Source: Haloparvum sedimenti | GTDB lineage: Archaea > Halobacteriota > Halobacteria > Halobacteriales > Haloferacaceae | Direction of reading: 5' to 3' | NCBI RefSeq assembly: GCF_001462205.1 | Contig: NZ_LKIR01000142.1 | Span: 1-47,135 of the forward strand | Length of the DNA stretch: 47,135 nucleotides | Shown: piece after piece, positions 6,707-14,529 of the stretch | Numbering within the stretch: position 1 is the first letter of the stretch | Layout: every line of letters begins with the position of its first letter | The notes under the pieces: generated by a model | Databases searched by the model: none | What the model was told of the DNA's origin: nothing | Seen by the model: only the letters and a program-made list of their open reading frames with translations | Position numbers and translations under genes: made by a program

Positions 6707-7753
6707 TCAGACCCACTCGACGGCGTCGTCCAGATCGACCGGCACCGAGCCCTTGCTGTACGCCTCGACCCGACCGCTCGGGCGGGCGCGGAAGACGACC
6801 GCGGGCCGATGGCGCACGTCCGGCCGTTCGCCCTTGACCGCGTTCCAGTCGGCGTCGGGGAACGACGAGCAGTCAACGAACAGCGTGACTCCGCCGCCGT
6901 GGGCCTCCAGCTGCCCGTCCGTCTTCGTCTTGGCCGTGTCGCGGACGGCCGCGACCGGGCTGCCGGCCGCGCGCCCCGAGACGGGCTGGGGACGGGTCAC
7001 CTCGACGAGGTGCGCCTCGCCGTCCCCCTCGCGCTCCGCGCGGTAGTCGAGCGAGTGGCCGGTCGTCACCTCGATCTCCGGGGTGATCTCGTAGCCAGCG
7101 TCCGTGAGAACCTTCGCCGCGATGAACTCGCCCATCGTGGCGCTCATTCGGACCAGGTCCATCCCAGCGGAGGTGCCGAGCTTGCCGGCCATCGTCGCGC
7201 GGTAAGGGTCGAGCGTGCCGGGCCGGAGGATCTCCTCGACGAACGCGGTCGCGGACTCGCGGTCGGCGTCCGGGAAGCCGGCGGCGTGGTCGCGGAAGAA
7301 CGCCCGTGTCGTCTCCGCGCCATCCTTCGAGCAGAAGACCGGAAGGAAGAACCACGAGACGTGCGGGAATGCCCGTAACCACGGCTCGTCCTCGTGGAGG
7401 CCAGCCAGCAGTTCGCGCTCGGCCCACCGTCGGACGCCGTAGGGCACCTCGTCGAAGCCGTACTTGTCCGTCTTCCAGAGCCGCCGCGGCGTCTCGGTGT
7501 TGCCGATCCAGTAACCGACCGGACCCGCGGACGCCCCCGGCGGCGGGTCGTCGTCGTGGTCGGTCCAGCAGAACAGCGCCAGCGATCCGTCGTCCATCTC
7601 GAACCGCCGCCCCTCGTACCTCGGCGGCGGGCTGAACCACGGAGCCGACCCCGCCGCGCCGAGGTTCTCGTCGAGGGGGCGCTCGAGCTGGCTGCGGACC
7701 CGACCCGGATCCCACTCCCCGGGCGCGCGCCGGAATCGAAGCGGTCGTGCCAC
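6707..7753 (-). CDS. Haloarchaeal uncharacterised protein (DUF5784-like), possible nuclease fold
   Basis: About 348 residues from a GTG at 7753. Recognised from memory as a Halobacteria-only family (DUF5784-like, N-terminus ARPLRFRR); the function is not established. The C-terminal part has EFIAAKVL, then LTDAGYEITPEIEV, LDYR and HLVEVTRP. This resembles the core of a PD-(D/E)xK nuclease but lacks a clear ExK lysine, so nuclease activity is only a suggestion. The GTG start is chosen because CCTTAG (minus strand about 7782-7777) lies 26 nt upstream. The frame is open to an ATG at 7855, which would add 34 residues of less typical sequence. It diverges from the small gene at 7907. Confidence 0.7.
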   Translation of the reverse strand: MARPLRFRRAPGEWDPGRVRSQLERPLDENLGAAGSAPWFSPPPRYEGRRFEMDDGSLALFCWTDHDDDPPPGASAGPVGYWIGNTETPRRLWKTDKYGFDEVPYGVRRWAERELLAGLHEDEPWLRAFPHVSWFFLPVFCSKDGAETTRAFFRDHAAGFPDADRESATAFVEEILRPGTLDPYRATMAGKLGTSAGMDLVRMSATMGEFIAAKVLTDAGYEITPEIEVTTGHSLDYRAEREGDGEAHLVEVTRPQPVSGRAAGSPVAAVRDTAKTKTDGQLEAHGGGVTLFVDCSSFPDADWNAVKGERPDVRHRPAVVFRARPSGRVEAYSKGSVPVDLDDAVEWV

Positions 7754-7872
7754 GACCGGTCTACCGCCCGCGTCCGCTAAGGGTTTCCGATGCGGCACAG
7801 TCCGATGCGTCACAGCCTCGTTTCCGACCGCAGCCGTTTCATCCTGATCGATCATCGTGTTTCTCCGTTATC

Positions 7873-7880
7873 CTTATAAC
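7873..7880 (+). promoter_or_regulatory. TATA box of the small gene at 7907
   Basis: CTTATAAC is centred about 30 nt before the ATG at 7907, in the 153-bp gap between divergent genes. It fits a leaderless promoter for the downstream gene. Confidence 0.55.
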
Positions 7881-7906
7881 AGACTGATTCCAAGTGCAGG
7901 TGTACC

Positions 7907-8077
7907 ATGTCAATGGGTGCCTATGACGAGGACGAGCACGAGCGTCGTGAGCAGAAGACGGGCGTCGTCGACGCCGCGTTCGACGACGAGCGGACGAACT
8001 ACGAGGGTTCGTTCACGTACGACTCCGGCGACTCGGCCGAGCAGCTCCTCGACAAGTTCCGCGAGCTGAACGAGTAG
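7907..8077 (+). CDS. 56-residue acidic protein, DUF5786-like
   Basis: A short ORF of 56 codons starting MSMGAYDEDEHERREQKT and ending LLDKFRELNE. It is very acidic and hydrophilic. The sequence (MSMGAYDEDEHERRE...YEG...YDSGDSAE.LLD.F) matches the DUF5786 family that I recall as conserved across Halobacteria, function unknown. It has a TATA box about 30 nt upstream and no Shine-Dalgarno sequence. The composition and repeated acidic codons are typical of expressed haloarchaeal genes. Its size makes it easy to miss in automatic calls. Confidence 0.8.
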   Translation: MSMGAYDEDEHERREQKTGVVDAAFDDERTNYEGSFTYDSGDSAEQLLDKFRELNE

Positions 8078-8137
8078 GCACACGGTTCCCGAGCGAGACG
8101 CGGCTTCCGACCGCGTACGTTCCCGCGAACCTCTCCG

Positions 8138-8824
8138 TCAACGTCCCGTCAGCGCCGCGGCCGCGGCCGAGAGCGCGACGACGCCGACGACGTGGACGGC
8201 GAGTGCCGCCGACAGGATCGGTGCCTCGAACAGAAACGGTGCGAGCACGAGGTGAGCCAGCGCGAACCCCGCGTTGACCGCGTCCAGCCGCCGCGAGCGC
8301 GTCCGGCTCGCCGGGTCGAGCGCGACGCGACGCGCGCGACGTAGACTCACGAGCGCGACCCACCAGGAGGTGGCCGCGCGGTAACAGAGGTCCCAGATCA
8401 CCAGCAGCGCGAGGAACACCGCGGCCGCCGGCGGCGATGGCCCGAACAGCCGAGTCACGAGCGACGTGCCGTCGGCGGGGTCGACGACGAATAGGTGGAC
8501 CACGAGCGCGACGAACCCGAGCACCGCCAGCACAACCTCGGCGCTCGACGCGAACAACAACGCCGTATGGCGAGCTGGTGCGTCGATCCGGCGGTTCCCC
8601 GCGCCGAGACGGAGCAGGACGAGGCTCCCTATCCCTGCGAGGAGGACGGCGACGGTACCCGCGAGCGCCGCCTCGGGGAGTTCGTAGTGCCACCCCAGAG
8701 CCAGCACCGCCGCCTCGAAGAGCACGACCTGCACGGCCACGGCCGCCCGCGACCGCGGTCCGAACCCGGGGAGGGCTCCGACGAGCTGTTCGAAGACCCA
8801 CCGGTCCCCGCCGCCGCGACTCAC
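8138..8824 (-). CDS. Integral membrane protein, translationally coupled to the epimerase
   Basis: A 228-residue protein with about six hydrophobic segments (for example AAVAVQVVLFEAAVLALGW, VVLAVLGFVALVVHLFVV, AAAVFLALLVIWDLCY, LVLAPFLFEAPILSAALAV). No enzyme motif is recognised; the function is unknown. The GTG start at 8824 overlaps the TGA of the upstream epimerase gene as GTGA, indicating translational coupling. The longer open frame to 9028 only reads through the epimerase in another frame. It may be a membrane partner of the epimerase, for example in lipid or quinone metabolism, but the sequence does not show this. Confidence 0.7.
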   Translation of the reverse strand: MSRGGGDRWVFEQLVGALPGFGPRSRAAVAVQVVLFEAAVLALGWHYELPEAALAGTVAVLLAGIGSLVLLRLGAGNRRIDAPARHTALLFASSAEVVLAVLGFVALVVHLFVVDPADGTSLVTRLFGPSPPAAAVFLALLVIWDLCYRAATSWWVALVSLRRARRVALDPASRTRSRRLDAVNAGFALAHLVLAPFLFEAPILSAALAVHVVGVVALSAAAAALTGR

Positions 8825-9762
8825 CGGTTTCCCTCCCGGCCCGTGGCTGTCGATCCCTCCGGTCCCACGCCCTCGTCGAGCGCGCGGGCCACGGCGACGT
8901 CGAACGGGGTCGGATCGACGCCGAGCAGGTCCCGGAGCCGGTCGTCTTCCGCGACGACCGGATTGCCCATCCCCTCGACGAGCGGGCGGGCGACGGCCGG
9001 CGACACGTCGGTGACGAGCGACAGCCACCGCGCCGAGAGCCGAGGGGTCAACACCGGGACGGGGATCACGAACAGGCGGCCACCGAGGTGCGCACGCGTG
9101 CGCCGCAGGATTTCCGCGTAGGTCAGCACCTCCGGCCCACCGATCTCGTAGGTTTCACCCGCAGTCTCCGGGTGGTCGAGCACGCCCGCCAGATACGCGA
9201 TCACGTCGGCGACGGCGACCGGCTGACAGGGCGTGTTCACCCACTTCGGCGTGACCATCACCGGCAGCCGGTCGGCGAGCTGGCGGATCAGCTCGAAGCT
9301 CGCCGAGCCGTGTCCCACGATGATCGCCGCGCGCAGGACCGTGAGCGCGTACGCGCCCCCTGCCAGGACGCGCTCGACCTCGCGGCGCGAACGGAGGTGC
9401 GGCGAGAGCGCGTCGCCGTCCTCCCCCAGTCCGCCGAGGTAGACGACGCGCTCGACGCCCGCCGCCTCCGCGGCGTCCCGGAAGTTCTCGGCCGCTCGAC
9501 GGTCGCGGCTCTCGAAGCCCGGCCCCGACCCCATCGAGTGGACGAGGTAGTAGGCCGCCTCGACCGACTCGCCAGCGACCCGAAACGCGGCGGGCAAGCT
9601 CTCGGGGTCCAGGAGGTCGCCCTCGACGACGCGGACGCCAGCGGGGGCGTCGTACCGCGCGGCGTCCCGAACGAGCGCGACGACATCGTGGCCGCGGTCC
9701 GACAGCGCGGCGACCAGCCGACTACCCACGAATCCGGTCGCGCCGGTGACGAGCACGCGCAT
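8821..9762 (-). CDS. NAD(P)-binding Rossmann protein, NmrA/epimerase-like
   Basis: A 313-residue atypical short-chain dehydrogenase. The dinucleotide-binding loop GATGFVG is at residues 7-13, followed by the characteristic LVRD near 36-39 and GDLLD near 49-53. The active-site Tyr-x3-Lys of classical epimerases is not obvious (YLVHSMG occurs instead), as in the NmrA/complex I 39-kDa-like group, which may bind rather than turn over NAD(P). A TTAAG element (plus 9784-9788) lies about 24 nt before the ATG. The stop overlaps the GTG of the membrane protein gene by GTGA, so the two form an operon. The substrate is unknown. Confidence 0.85.
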   Translation of the reverse strand: MRVLVTGATGFVGSRLVAALSDRGHDVVALVRDAARYDAPAGVRVVEGDLLDPESLPAAFRVAGESVEAAYYLVHSMGSGPGFESRDRRAAENFRDAAEAAGVERVVYLGGLGEDGDALSPHLRSRREVERVLAGGAYALTVLRAAIIVGHGSASFELIRQLADRLPVMVTPKWVNTPCQPVAVADVIAYLAGVLDHPETAGETYEIGGPEVLTYAEILRRTRAHLGGRLFVIPVPVLTPRLSARWLSLVTDVSPAVARPLVEGMGNPVVAEDDRLRDLLGVDPTPFDVAVARALDEGVGPEGSTATGREGNR

Positions 9763-9834
9763 GGGGGAGATGGGTACGCTTGCGCCTTAACCGGCGCGCC
9801 CGTGTTCGCACGCCGCGCGGTCACCGCTCGGGTC

Positions 9835-10761
9835 TCACCAGCCGGGCGTCCCGGGCGCGCCGCGCCGGTCCTCCACCTCGCGGGCGAGCGTCCCGGGGTC
9901 GTCGGCCGGCGCTCCGACGCCGCCGGCGGCCGCGGCGCGTTCGGTCCACTCCTCCAGCGCGCGCCCGACCCACGAGTCGGCGCTCTCGACCGCCGCGCGC
10001 GCCTCGGCCATCCGGTCGCGATTCACCGACAGCGACAGGGGGCGCGAGCCGACCGCGGCGCCGACGAGCGTCGCTCGGTCGGCCGCCGTCGCTGGGGGCG
10101 TCTCCGAGTCGCCGCCGGGCACGGAGCCGGCTCCCGCCCGCCGTCCCGCGGCCGCGAGACGCGCGACGGTCCCCTCCAGCGCGCCCGGGTCGGGATGGGC
10201 AAACACCGTCGAGCCGAGCGCGGTGGGACCGAACCGCGGCGGCGGGAGGTCCTCGGGGACCACGGCGTCGACCAGTCGATCGCCGCCGAACGCGGCCTCG
10301 ACGCGCTCGCACTCCGTCTCGCGATCCAGCCGCAGGTTGTGGCCGGGATAGGCGGCGCAGGTCTGTGGGTAACGCTCCGACCCGTGGATCCGACACTGGA
10401 GCGTGTCGGGGTCCAGAAAGACGCAGGTCGGGAGCCAGCGCGGCGCCGCGTCGAGCGGGGCGACCGCCTTCGGTGGCTTCCGTAGCCCCACGATGAACAC
10501 CGGTCGGCCGTCGATCGCGGCGAGGTCGTGGCCGTCCACCGCCACCGCGTCGTCGCCCTCCGCCGGCGCGAACAGGCGCGGCACGAGCGCGTCGCCGAGC
10601 CCGTCGTCGACGAACGCCGCCACCTCGTCGCGGGTCAGCGGGACCAGGTCGTAGGTCTCGTCGAGGGGGTCCCGGCGGCCGGTCCGGTCCGGAGCCGGAT
10701 GGTCCGCGAGCGCTCGCCAGTCGACACAGCAGCCGGCACAGCCCTCGCAGTTGGTCTCCAT
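9835..10761 (-). CDS. YkgJ-type cysteine-cluster protein
   Basis: A 308-residue protein starting METNCEGCAGCC, giving C5-x2-C8-x2-C11-C12, with further cysteines in LPTCVFLD, LQCRIHG and PQTCAAYPGHN. This is the Cys pattern of the YkgJ/Fe-S oxidoreductase family (zinc or iron-sulfur binding, function unsettled). The C-terminal 120 residues are Ala/Gly/Pro-rich and variable. A T-rich box (CGATTTGC, minus strand) lies about 30 nt before the ATG at 10761, consistent with a leaderless single-gene unit. Confident family call; unknown reaction. Confidence 0.8.
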   Translation of the reverse strand: METNCEGCAGCCVDWRALADHPAPDRTGRRDPLDETYDLVPLTRDEVAAFVDDGLGDALVPRLFAPAEGDDAVAVDGHDLAAIDGRPVFIVGLRKPPKAVAPLDAAPRWLPTCVFLDPDTLQCRIHGSERYPQTCAAYPGHNLRLDRETECERVEAAFGGDRLVDAVVPEDLPPPRFGPTALGSTVFAHPDPGALEGTVARLAAAGRRAGAGSVPGGDSETPPATAADRATLVGAAVGSRPLSLSVNRDRMAEARAAVESADSWVGRALEEWTERAAAAGGVGAPADDPGTLAREVEDRRGAPGTPGW

Positions 10762-10803
10762 GCCCCCACTTCTTCGCAGGCGCGGGGCAAATCGTTTTCC
10801 CGG

Positions 10804-12063
10804 CTACGCGTTTCCGCCGTCGTCACGTTCCTCGTCGGCTTGCTCCCCCTCGTCGCCGCCGGTGGGTCCCGCCTCGTCCGCCTCGGGAAGGCGAAGCACG
10901 TTCTCGCGCCCGAGGCGGAAGCTCTCCAGCTTCCCGTCCTCGCGGAGTCCGGAGACGACCTGGCTCGTCCGGGCGTCGGTCCAGTCGAGCTCCGAGACCA
11001 CGTCCTGCTGTTTCATGCGCCCCCCGTTCCGCTCCAGCAGCCTGAGCACGCGTTCCTCGTTGCTCAGGAGTTCCTCGGGCGGCTCGCTCGTGTCGGTCTC
11101 CTCGGTATCGCCGGCCGCCGCGGCCGCTCCCGTCGAACCCGCGGCGTCGGGTTCCCCGGAGCCGCCGCGACCGTCGTCGCTCGCACCGGCATCGCCGTCG
11201 CCCTCGCTCTCGTCGACACCGTCGGTCAGCCCGACCGCGTCCCGGACCCACTCGCGGCGCCAGTAGAGCAGTCCAGCCACCAGCGCGACGACGACGGCGC
11301 CGGCGACCGCGGTCCCGCCAGCGTCGAGGACGCTCGGCTGTGCGGCGGTTACCCGCGGCTCGTCGGTCGAGAAGTCGCGCGGTCCCCGCCACGTCACGGA
11401 ACGGTCGTCGCTCGCGTCCGGCCCCGGCGACGCGGTCTGCCGCTCGTACCCCTCAGGCCACCGGATCGTCAGGGCGTATCCATCCTCCAGGTACAGCCCG
11501 CCGAGGGCGTCGCCCATCTCCAGACGACCGTCCGCCGCGGCGGCGAAGCCGGTCCACTCGTACTCGTAGACGAGCAGGCCCGTCTCCTCGGGGAACTGCT
11601 CTCGCGCGGTCGTCACGGTCGTGTTCCCGACGGTCATCTCGCGGCCGGTCGCGTTCTCGGCGGTCGCCGCGGTCGCGGCCATGCGCTCCTCGAAGCGCGC
11701 GGCGTAGTCGGACTCGTTCTCGGCCACGTCGGCCTCCAGGTCCTCGAATGCGGCCTCCCGGTCCTCCGTGTCGAGGCGCACGCGGTACTCGACGCGCCAC
11801 GAGGCGTCGCCCGACTCGTCGACCGAGGCCGAAAGCAGCACGCGGTCCGCGTCGACCGCCTGCGCCGAGGCGAACCCCTCGGGCTGTACGACGGAGGCGG
11901 CGCCATCTCCGGCTGCGGCCCCCCCTCCGGCGCCATCGACCAGCGCCCCGGCGCCGCCCGCGACGACCGTGACGAGCAGCGCCAGCGCCAGCGCGGTCGC
12001 GACGGCCGTCCTCGTCGACCCCGCGGCGCCCGGCGCGCCCGTCCGGTCCGAACTGCGGTCCAT
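10804..12063 (-). CDS. Membrane-anchored protein with C-terminal winged HTH (DUF7345/DUF7343-like)
   Basis: 419 residues from the ATG at 12063. An N-terminal hydrophobic stretch (VATALALALLVTVVAGGAG) serves as signal or anchor. An extracellular beta-rich domain of about 200 residues (DUF7345-like) follows, then a transmembrane segment (VAGAVVVALVAGLLYW), a low-complexity acidic linker and a C-terminal MarR-like winged helix (NEERVLRLLERNGGRMKQQ, SELDWTDARTSQVVSGLREDG). The layout suggests a one-component membrane regulator that senses outside and acts on DNA inside; the ligand and targets are unknown. CCGCTTAG about 28 nt before 12063 supports this start; the open frame upstream to 12591 is not coding. 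The family name is from memory. Confidence 0.75.
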   Translation of the reverse strand: MDRSSDRTGAPGAAGSTRTAVATALALALLVTVVAGGAGALVDGAGGGAAAGDGAASVVQPEGFASAQAVDADRVLLSASVDESGDASWRVEYRVRLDTEDREAAFEDLEADVAENESDYAARFEERMAATAATAENATGREMTVGNTTVTTAREQFPEETGLLVYEYEWTGFAAAADGRLEMGDALGGLYLEDGYALTIRWPEGYERQTASPGPDASDDRSVTWRGPRDFSTDEPRVTAAQPSVLDAGGTAVAGAVVVALVAGLLYWRREWVRDAVGLTDGVDESEGDGDAGASDDGRGGSGEPDAAGSTGAAAAAGDTEETDTSEPPEELLSNEERVLRLLERNGGRMKQQDVVSELDWTDARTSQVVSGLREDGKLESFRLGRENVLRLPEADEAGPTGGDEGEQADEERDDGGNA

Positions 12064-12187
12064 GGACGTTTTCTCTCCCCCCGGGACTAAGCGGTTTCCG
12101 CTTGCCGCAGGGGTGGCGGAGACGCGGTCGGTTCGGGGAGTGCGGTCGGCCGCAGTCCTTTTGCTCTCCCGGCCGCCACACCGAGGC

Positions 12188-12376
12188 ATGACCCGCGCCA
12201 AACTCGATGTCGAGGACCTGCTGAAGCTTATCCTCGGGCTCGTGATCGTCTGGCTCGCCCTCGAGATCCTCGGTGAGGTGCTGTCGATCACCGCCGCGGT
12301 CTTCCGTGCGATCCCGACGCTCGTCGGGGTCGCCGTCGTCGTCCTCATCGTGCTCTGGCTCACCGACCGGATCTGA
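12188..12376 (+). CDS. Small two-helix membrane protein
   Basis: A 62-residue protein starting MTRAKLDVEDLLKL. It has two hydrophobic helices (LILGLVIVWLALEILGEVL and LVGVAVVVLIVLWL) with few loops. I recall a similar Halobacteria-specific family (DUF7554-like) without known function. A T-run (GTCCTTTTGC) about 28 nt upstream fits a leaderless promoter shared with the next gene. Its TGA (12374-12376) is immediately followed by the ATG of the 2H phosphoesterase at 12377, so the two are co-transcribed and probably translationally coupled. Confidence 0.75.
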   Translation: MTRAKLDVEDLLKLILGLVIVWLALEILGEVLSITAAVFRAIPTLVGVAVVVLIVLWLTDRI

Positions 12377-12913
12377 ATGTTCAGCCTGAACGTCCCGGTT
12401 CCGCCCGCGGTGGAGCGAATCGCGGACGACCTGCACCCGCAACTGATCCCCTTCGACCGCGTCCGCGAGCGCCACACCCTCGTCTGTAAGCGCATCGGCG
12501 TCGGCGACCTCCCGGTCGCCGGTCGCGCCCCACATAAGGACCGCGCGCTCGCGGCGCTCCGCGAGGAGCTCCGCCCGCTGCTGGCCGGCACCGCGCCGAT
12601 AGACCTCCGGATCGCGGGGCTCGACGCCTTCGAACGCCCGGCGCAGGGGCCGGGACCGGTCGTCTACCTCGCGGTCGAGAGCGACGCCCTCCGACGGCTC
12701 CATCGACGACTCTGCGGCGCATTCGACCCGGTCGAGGGCATCGAGGGCGACGACTACGTCCCGCACGTGACCCTCGCACGCGGCGGCGACCGCGACGCCG
12801 TCGAGGGACTGCTGGCGGCGGACGTCGACCCCGTGACGTGGACCGCGACCGAACTGGACGTTTACGACCCCGAGTTCCGGGAGGTCGCCGCGACGGTCCC
12901 CCTTCGCGGCTGA
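12377..12913 (+). CDS. 2H phosphoesterase (2'-5' RNA ligase-like)
   Basis: A 178-residue protein with the two His-containing motifs of the 2H superfamily: HTLVCKR near residue 33 and HVTLARG near residue 131. Members hydrolyse or ligate 2',5' or cyclic phosphate bonds in RNA or nucleotides. The protein is slightly short but complete. The start directly abuts the preceding stop (TGA then ATG), so expression is coupled to the membrane protein gene. The physiological RNA substrate is not known from sequence. It converges on the P450 gene, with a T-rich tandem repeat between them. Confidence 0.75.
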   Translation: MFSLNVPVPPAVERIADDLHPQLIPFDRVRERHTLVCKRIGVGDLPVAGRAPHKDRALAALREELRPLLAGTAPIDLRIAGLDAFERPAQGPGPVVYLAVESDALRRLHRRLCGAFDPVEGIEGDDYVPHVTLARGGDRDAVEGLLAADVDPVTWTATELDVYDPEFREVAATVPLRG

Positions 12914-12926
12914 CCGCGGCGACCTA

Positions 12927-13024
12927 TTTCTGCCCCTCTGTGGGAGGGTTTCTGTCCCTTCGCGGGGCGTTTTTGCCCCTCTGCGGGAGCGTTTCTGCCC
13001 CTCAGCGGACGCATTTCTGTCTCC
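12927..13024. repeat. About 22-bp T-rich tandem repeat between convergent genes
   Basis: Four units of 21-22 bp plus a partial fifth, each starting TTTCTG or TTTTTG and continuing CCCCTC.GCGGGAG-like. The array fills the gap between the 2H phosphoesterase stop (12913) and the P450 stop (13031). Each unit gives a T-run on the plus strand, so it may act as a transcription terminator for the plus-strand operon. Confidence 0.65.
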
Positions 13025-13030
13025 AGGTCC

Positions 13031-14422
13031 CTACCGCTCTCGGACGCGCATCGTGACCGGCCCCTCGGGGTGCATCGTCAGCGACCCGCGCAGCGACAGC
13101 GCCGGCCCCTCGTAGTCGAGCCGGTAGCGGGAACAGACCGTCGCAAGAATGATCTTCGCCTCGAGCAGCGAGAAGCCGCGGCCGATGCAGTGGCGCGGTC
13201 CGCCGCCGAACGGGAAGAAGGCGAACCGCGGGCGGTCGGTGGCACGCTCCGGCGTCCAGCGGTCGGGATCGAACGCCTCGGGGTCGTCGTACCATCGGTC
13301 CGAGCGATGAACGACCCACTGCGGGAGCATCACGAGCGCGTCCGCGGGCACGCGGTAGCCGGCGTGTTTCACGTCGACTGTCGGCTGACGGAACAGGGTG
13401 TACACCGGCGGGTAGAGCCGCATCGCCTCGTCGAGGGCGTTCCCCGCGACCGTCAGTTCGCGCGCGTCGTCCGCGTCCGGTCGGCCGGTCCCGACCACGT
13501 CGTCGACCTCCGCCTCTACGCGCTCGCGCTCGGCGGGGTGCTCCGAGAGGAGGTAAAAGGCGTAGGTGAGCGTCAGCGCCGTGGTGTCGTGGCCGGCCAA
13601 CAGCATCGTGACCAGTTCGTCGCGGATCCCCCGGTCGTCGATCGCACCCGCCCCGCGAGCGCGGAGCAGCACCGACAGCAGGTCCATCGGCATGCCGTTC
13701 TCGCCCGTGACGGGGTCGGTCACCGCCGTTCCGGCATTGCCGGCGGGGTCTGCGGCCGGGTCGCGTGCGGTCCCGCGGCGTCGCGCCAGCACGTCGTCGA
13801 CGACCGACTCCAGCTCCGCGACCGCGGCGTCGAAGGCGCGGTTCTCCCGGGTTGGCGCCCAGTCAGGCAGGAGAACTCGTCGCGGGTCCGGCTCGAAGCG
13901 CGCGCCGAGCGGCTCCAGCGACTCCTGGACGCGGCGCACGGTCTCCGCGTCGGCGTCGACGCCGAACATCGCCTTCGCGATGATCCGGACCGTGAGCCGT
14001 GCGAACGCCAGCTGGACATCGACGGTCTCTCCGGGTTCCCATTTCTCAACGGCGGCCGCCGCGTGTGCCGCCATCATCTCTCCGAGCCCGGTGATCCGCC
14101 GCATGTCGAAGGCGGGGTTCGCAAGCGACCGCCGCTGCGCCCACGTCTCGCCCTCGCTCATCAGTAGACCGTCGCCGAGCAGGTCGTCGATGGCGCGGTC
14201 GCCGAGGTCGGCTTTCCGGTAGCGGTCCGACTCGCTCACGAGCACGCGCTCGACGTCGCGGGGGTTCGTGAGCATGTACGTCTCTCGAGGCCCCAGATCG
14301 AAGCGTACCACGTCGCCGTATGCCGCACCGCAGGCGGACAGAAATCGGAAGGGATCGTCGGCGTACCGGCGTGCGCTCCCCAGTACCGGGTCACCGGCGG
14401 GACCGGGCGGTTGCCGCTGCAT
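13031..14422 (-). CDS. Cytochrome P450
   Basis: A complete 463-residue P450. The haem-binding loop FFPFGGGPRHCIGRG has the axial Cys412. The I-helix oxygen-activation motif is AGHDTTA, the K-helix ExxR is EAMR, and the PERF-like region is FDPDRW. There is no membrane anchor, as in soluble bacterial-type class P450s. The substrate cannot be told from sequence and no ferredoxin or reductase is adjacent. A Pro/Ala/Gly insertion with DPAADPAGNAGTAVTDP lies near residue 220. TTATCC (minus strand about 14452-14446) about 27 nt upstream supports the ATG at 14422. It is a single-gene unit divergent from uvrC. Confidence 0.93.
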   Translation of the reverse strand: MQRQPPGPAGDPVLGSARRYADDPFRFLSACGAAYGDVVRFDLGPRETYMLTNPRDVERVLVSESDRYRKADLGDRAIDDLLGDGLLMSEGETWAQRRSLANPAFDMRRITGLGEMMAAHAAAAVEKWEPGETVDVQLAFARLTVRIIAKAMFGVDADAETVRRVQESLEPLGARFEPDPRRVLLPDWAPTRENRAFDAAVAELESVVDDVLARRRGTARDPAADPAGNAGTAVTDPVTGENGMPMDLLSVLLRARGAGAIDDRGIRDELVTMLLAGHDTTALTLTYAFYLLSEHPAERERVEAEVDDVVGTGRPDADDARELTVAGNALDEAMRLYPPVYTLFRQPTVDVKHAGYRVPADALVMLPQWVVHRSDRWYDDPEAFDPDRWTPERATDRPRFAFFPFGGGPRHCIGRGFSLLEAKIILATVCSRYRLDYEGPALSLRGSLTMHPEGPVTMRVRER

Positions 14423-14529
14423 GGCCGGTGGTCAGGACCACGCGGGGATAAGCGTTGACCGGCTTCTCACCGCGTCTCCCGGACCCGACCCCGTAGCGTT
14501 CAAACCCGCGAGGCGGCTACGGGAACCTG

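Noticed and set aside
9280-9824. A 178-codon minus-strand frame across the epimerase start
   Set aside because: It is a shifted reading of the epimerase gene with Ser/Arg-rich nonsense and no homology-like pattern.
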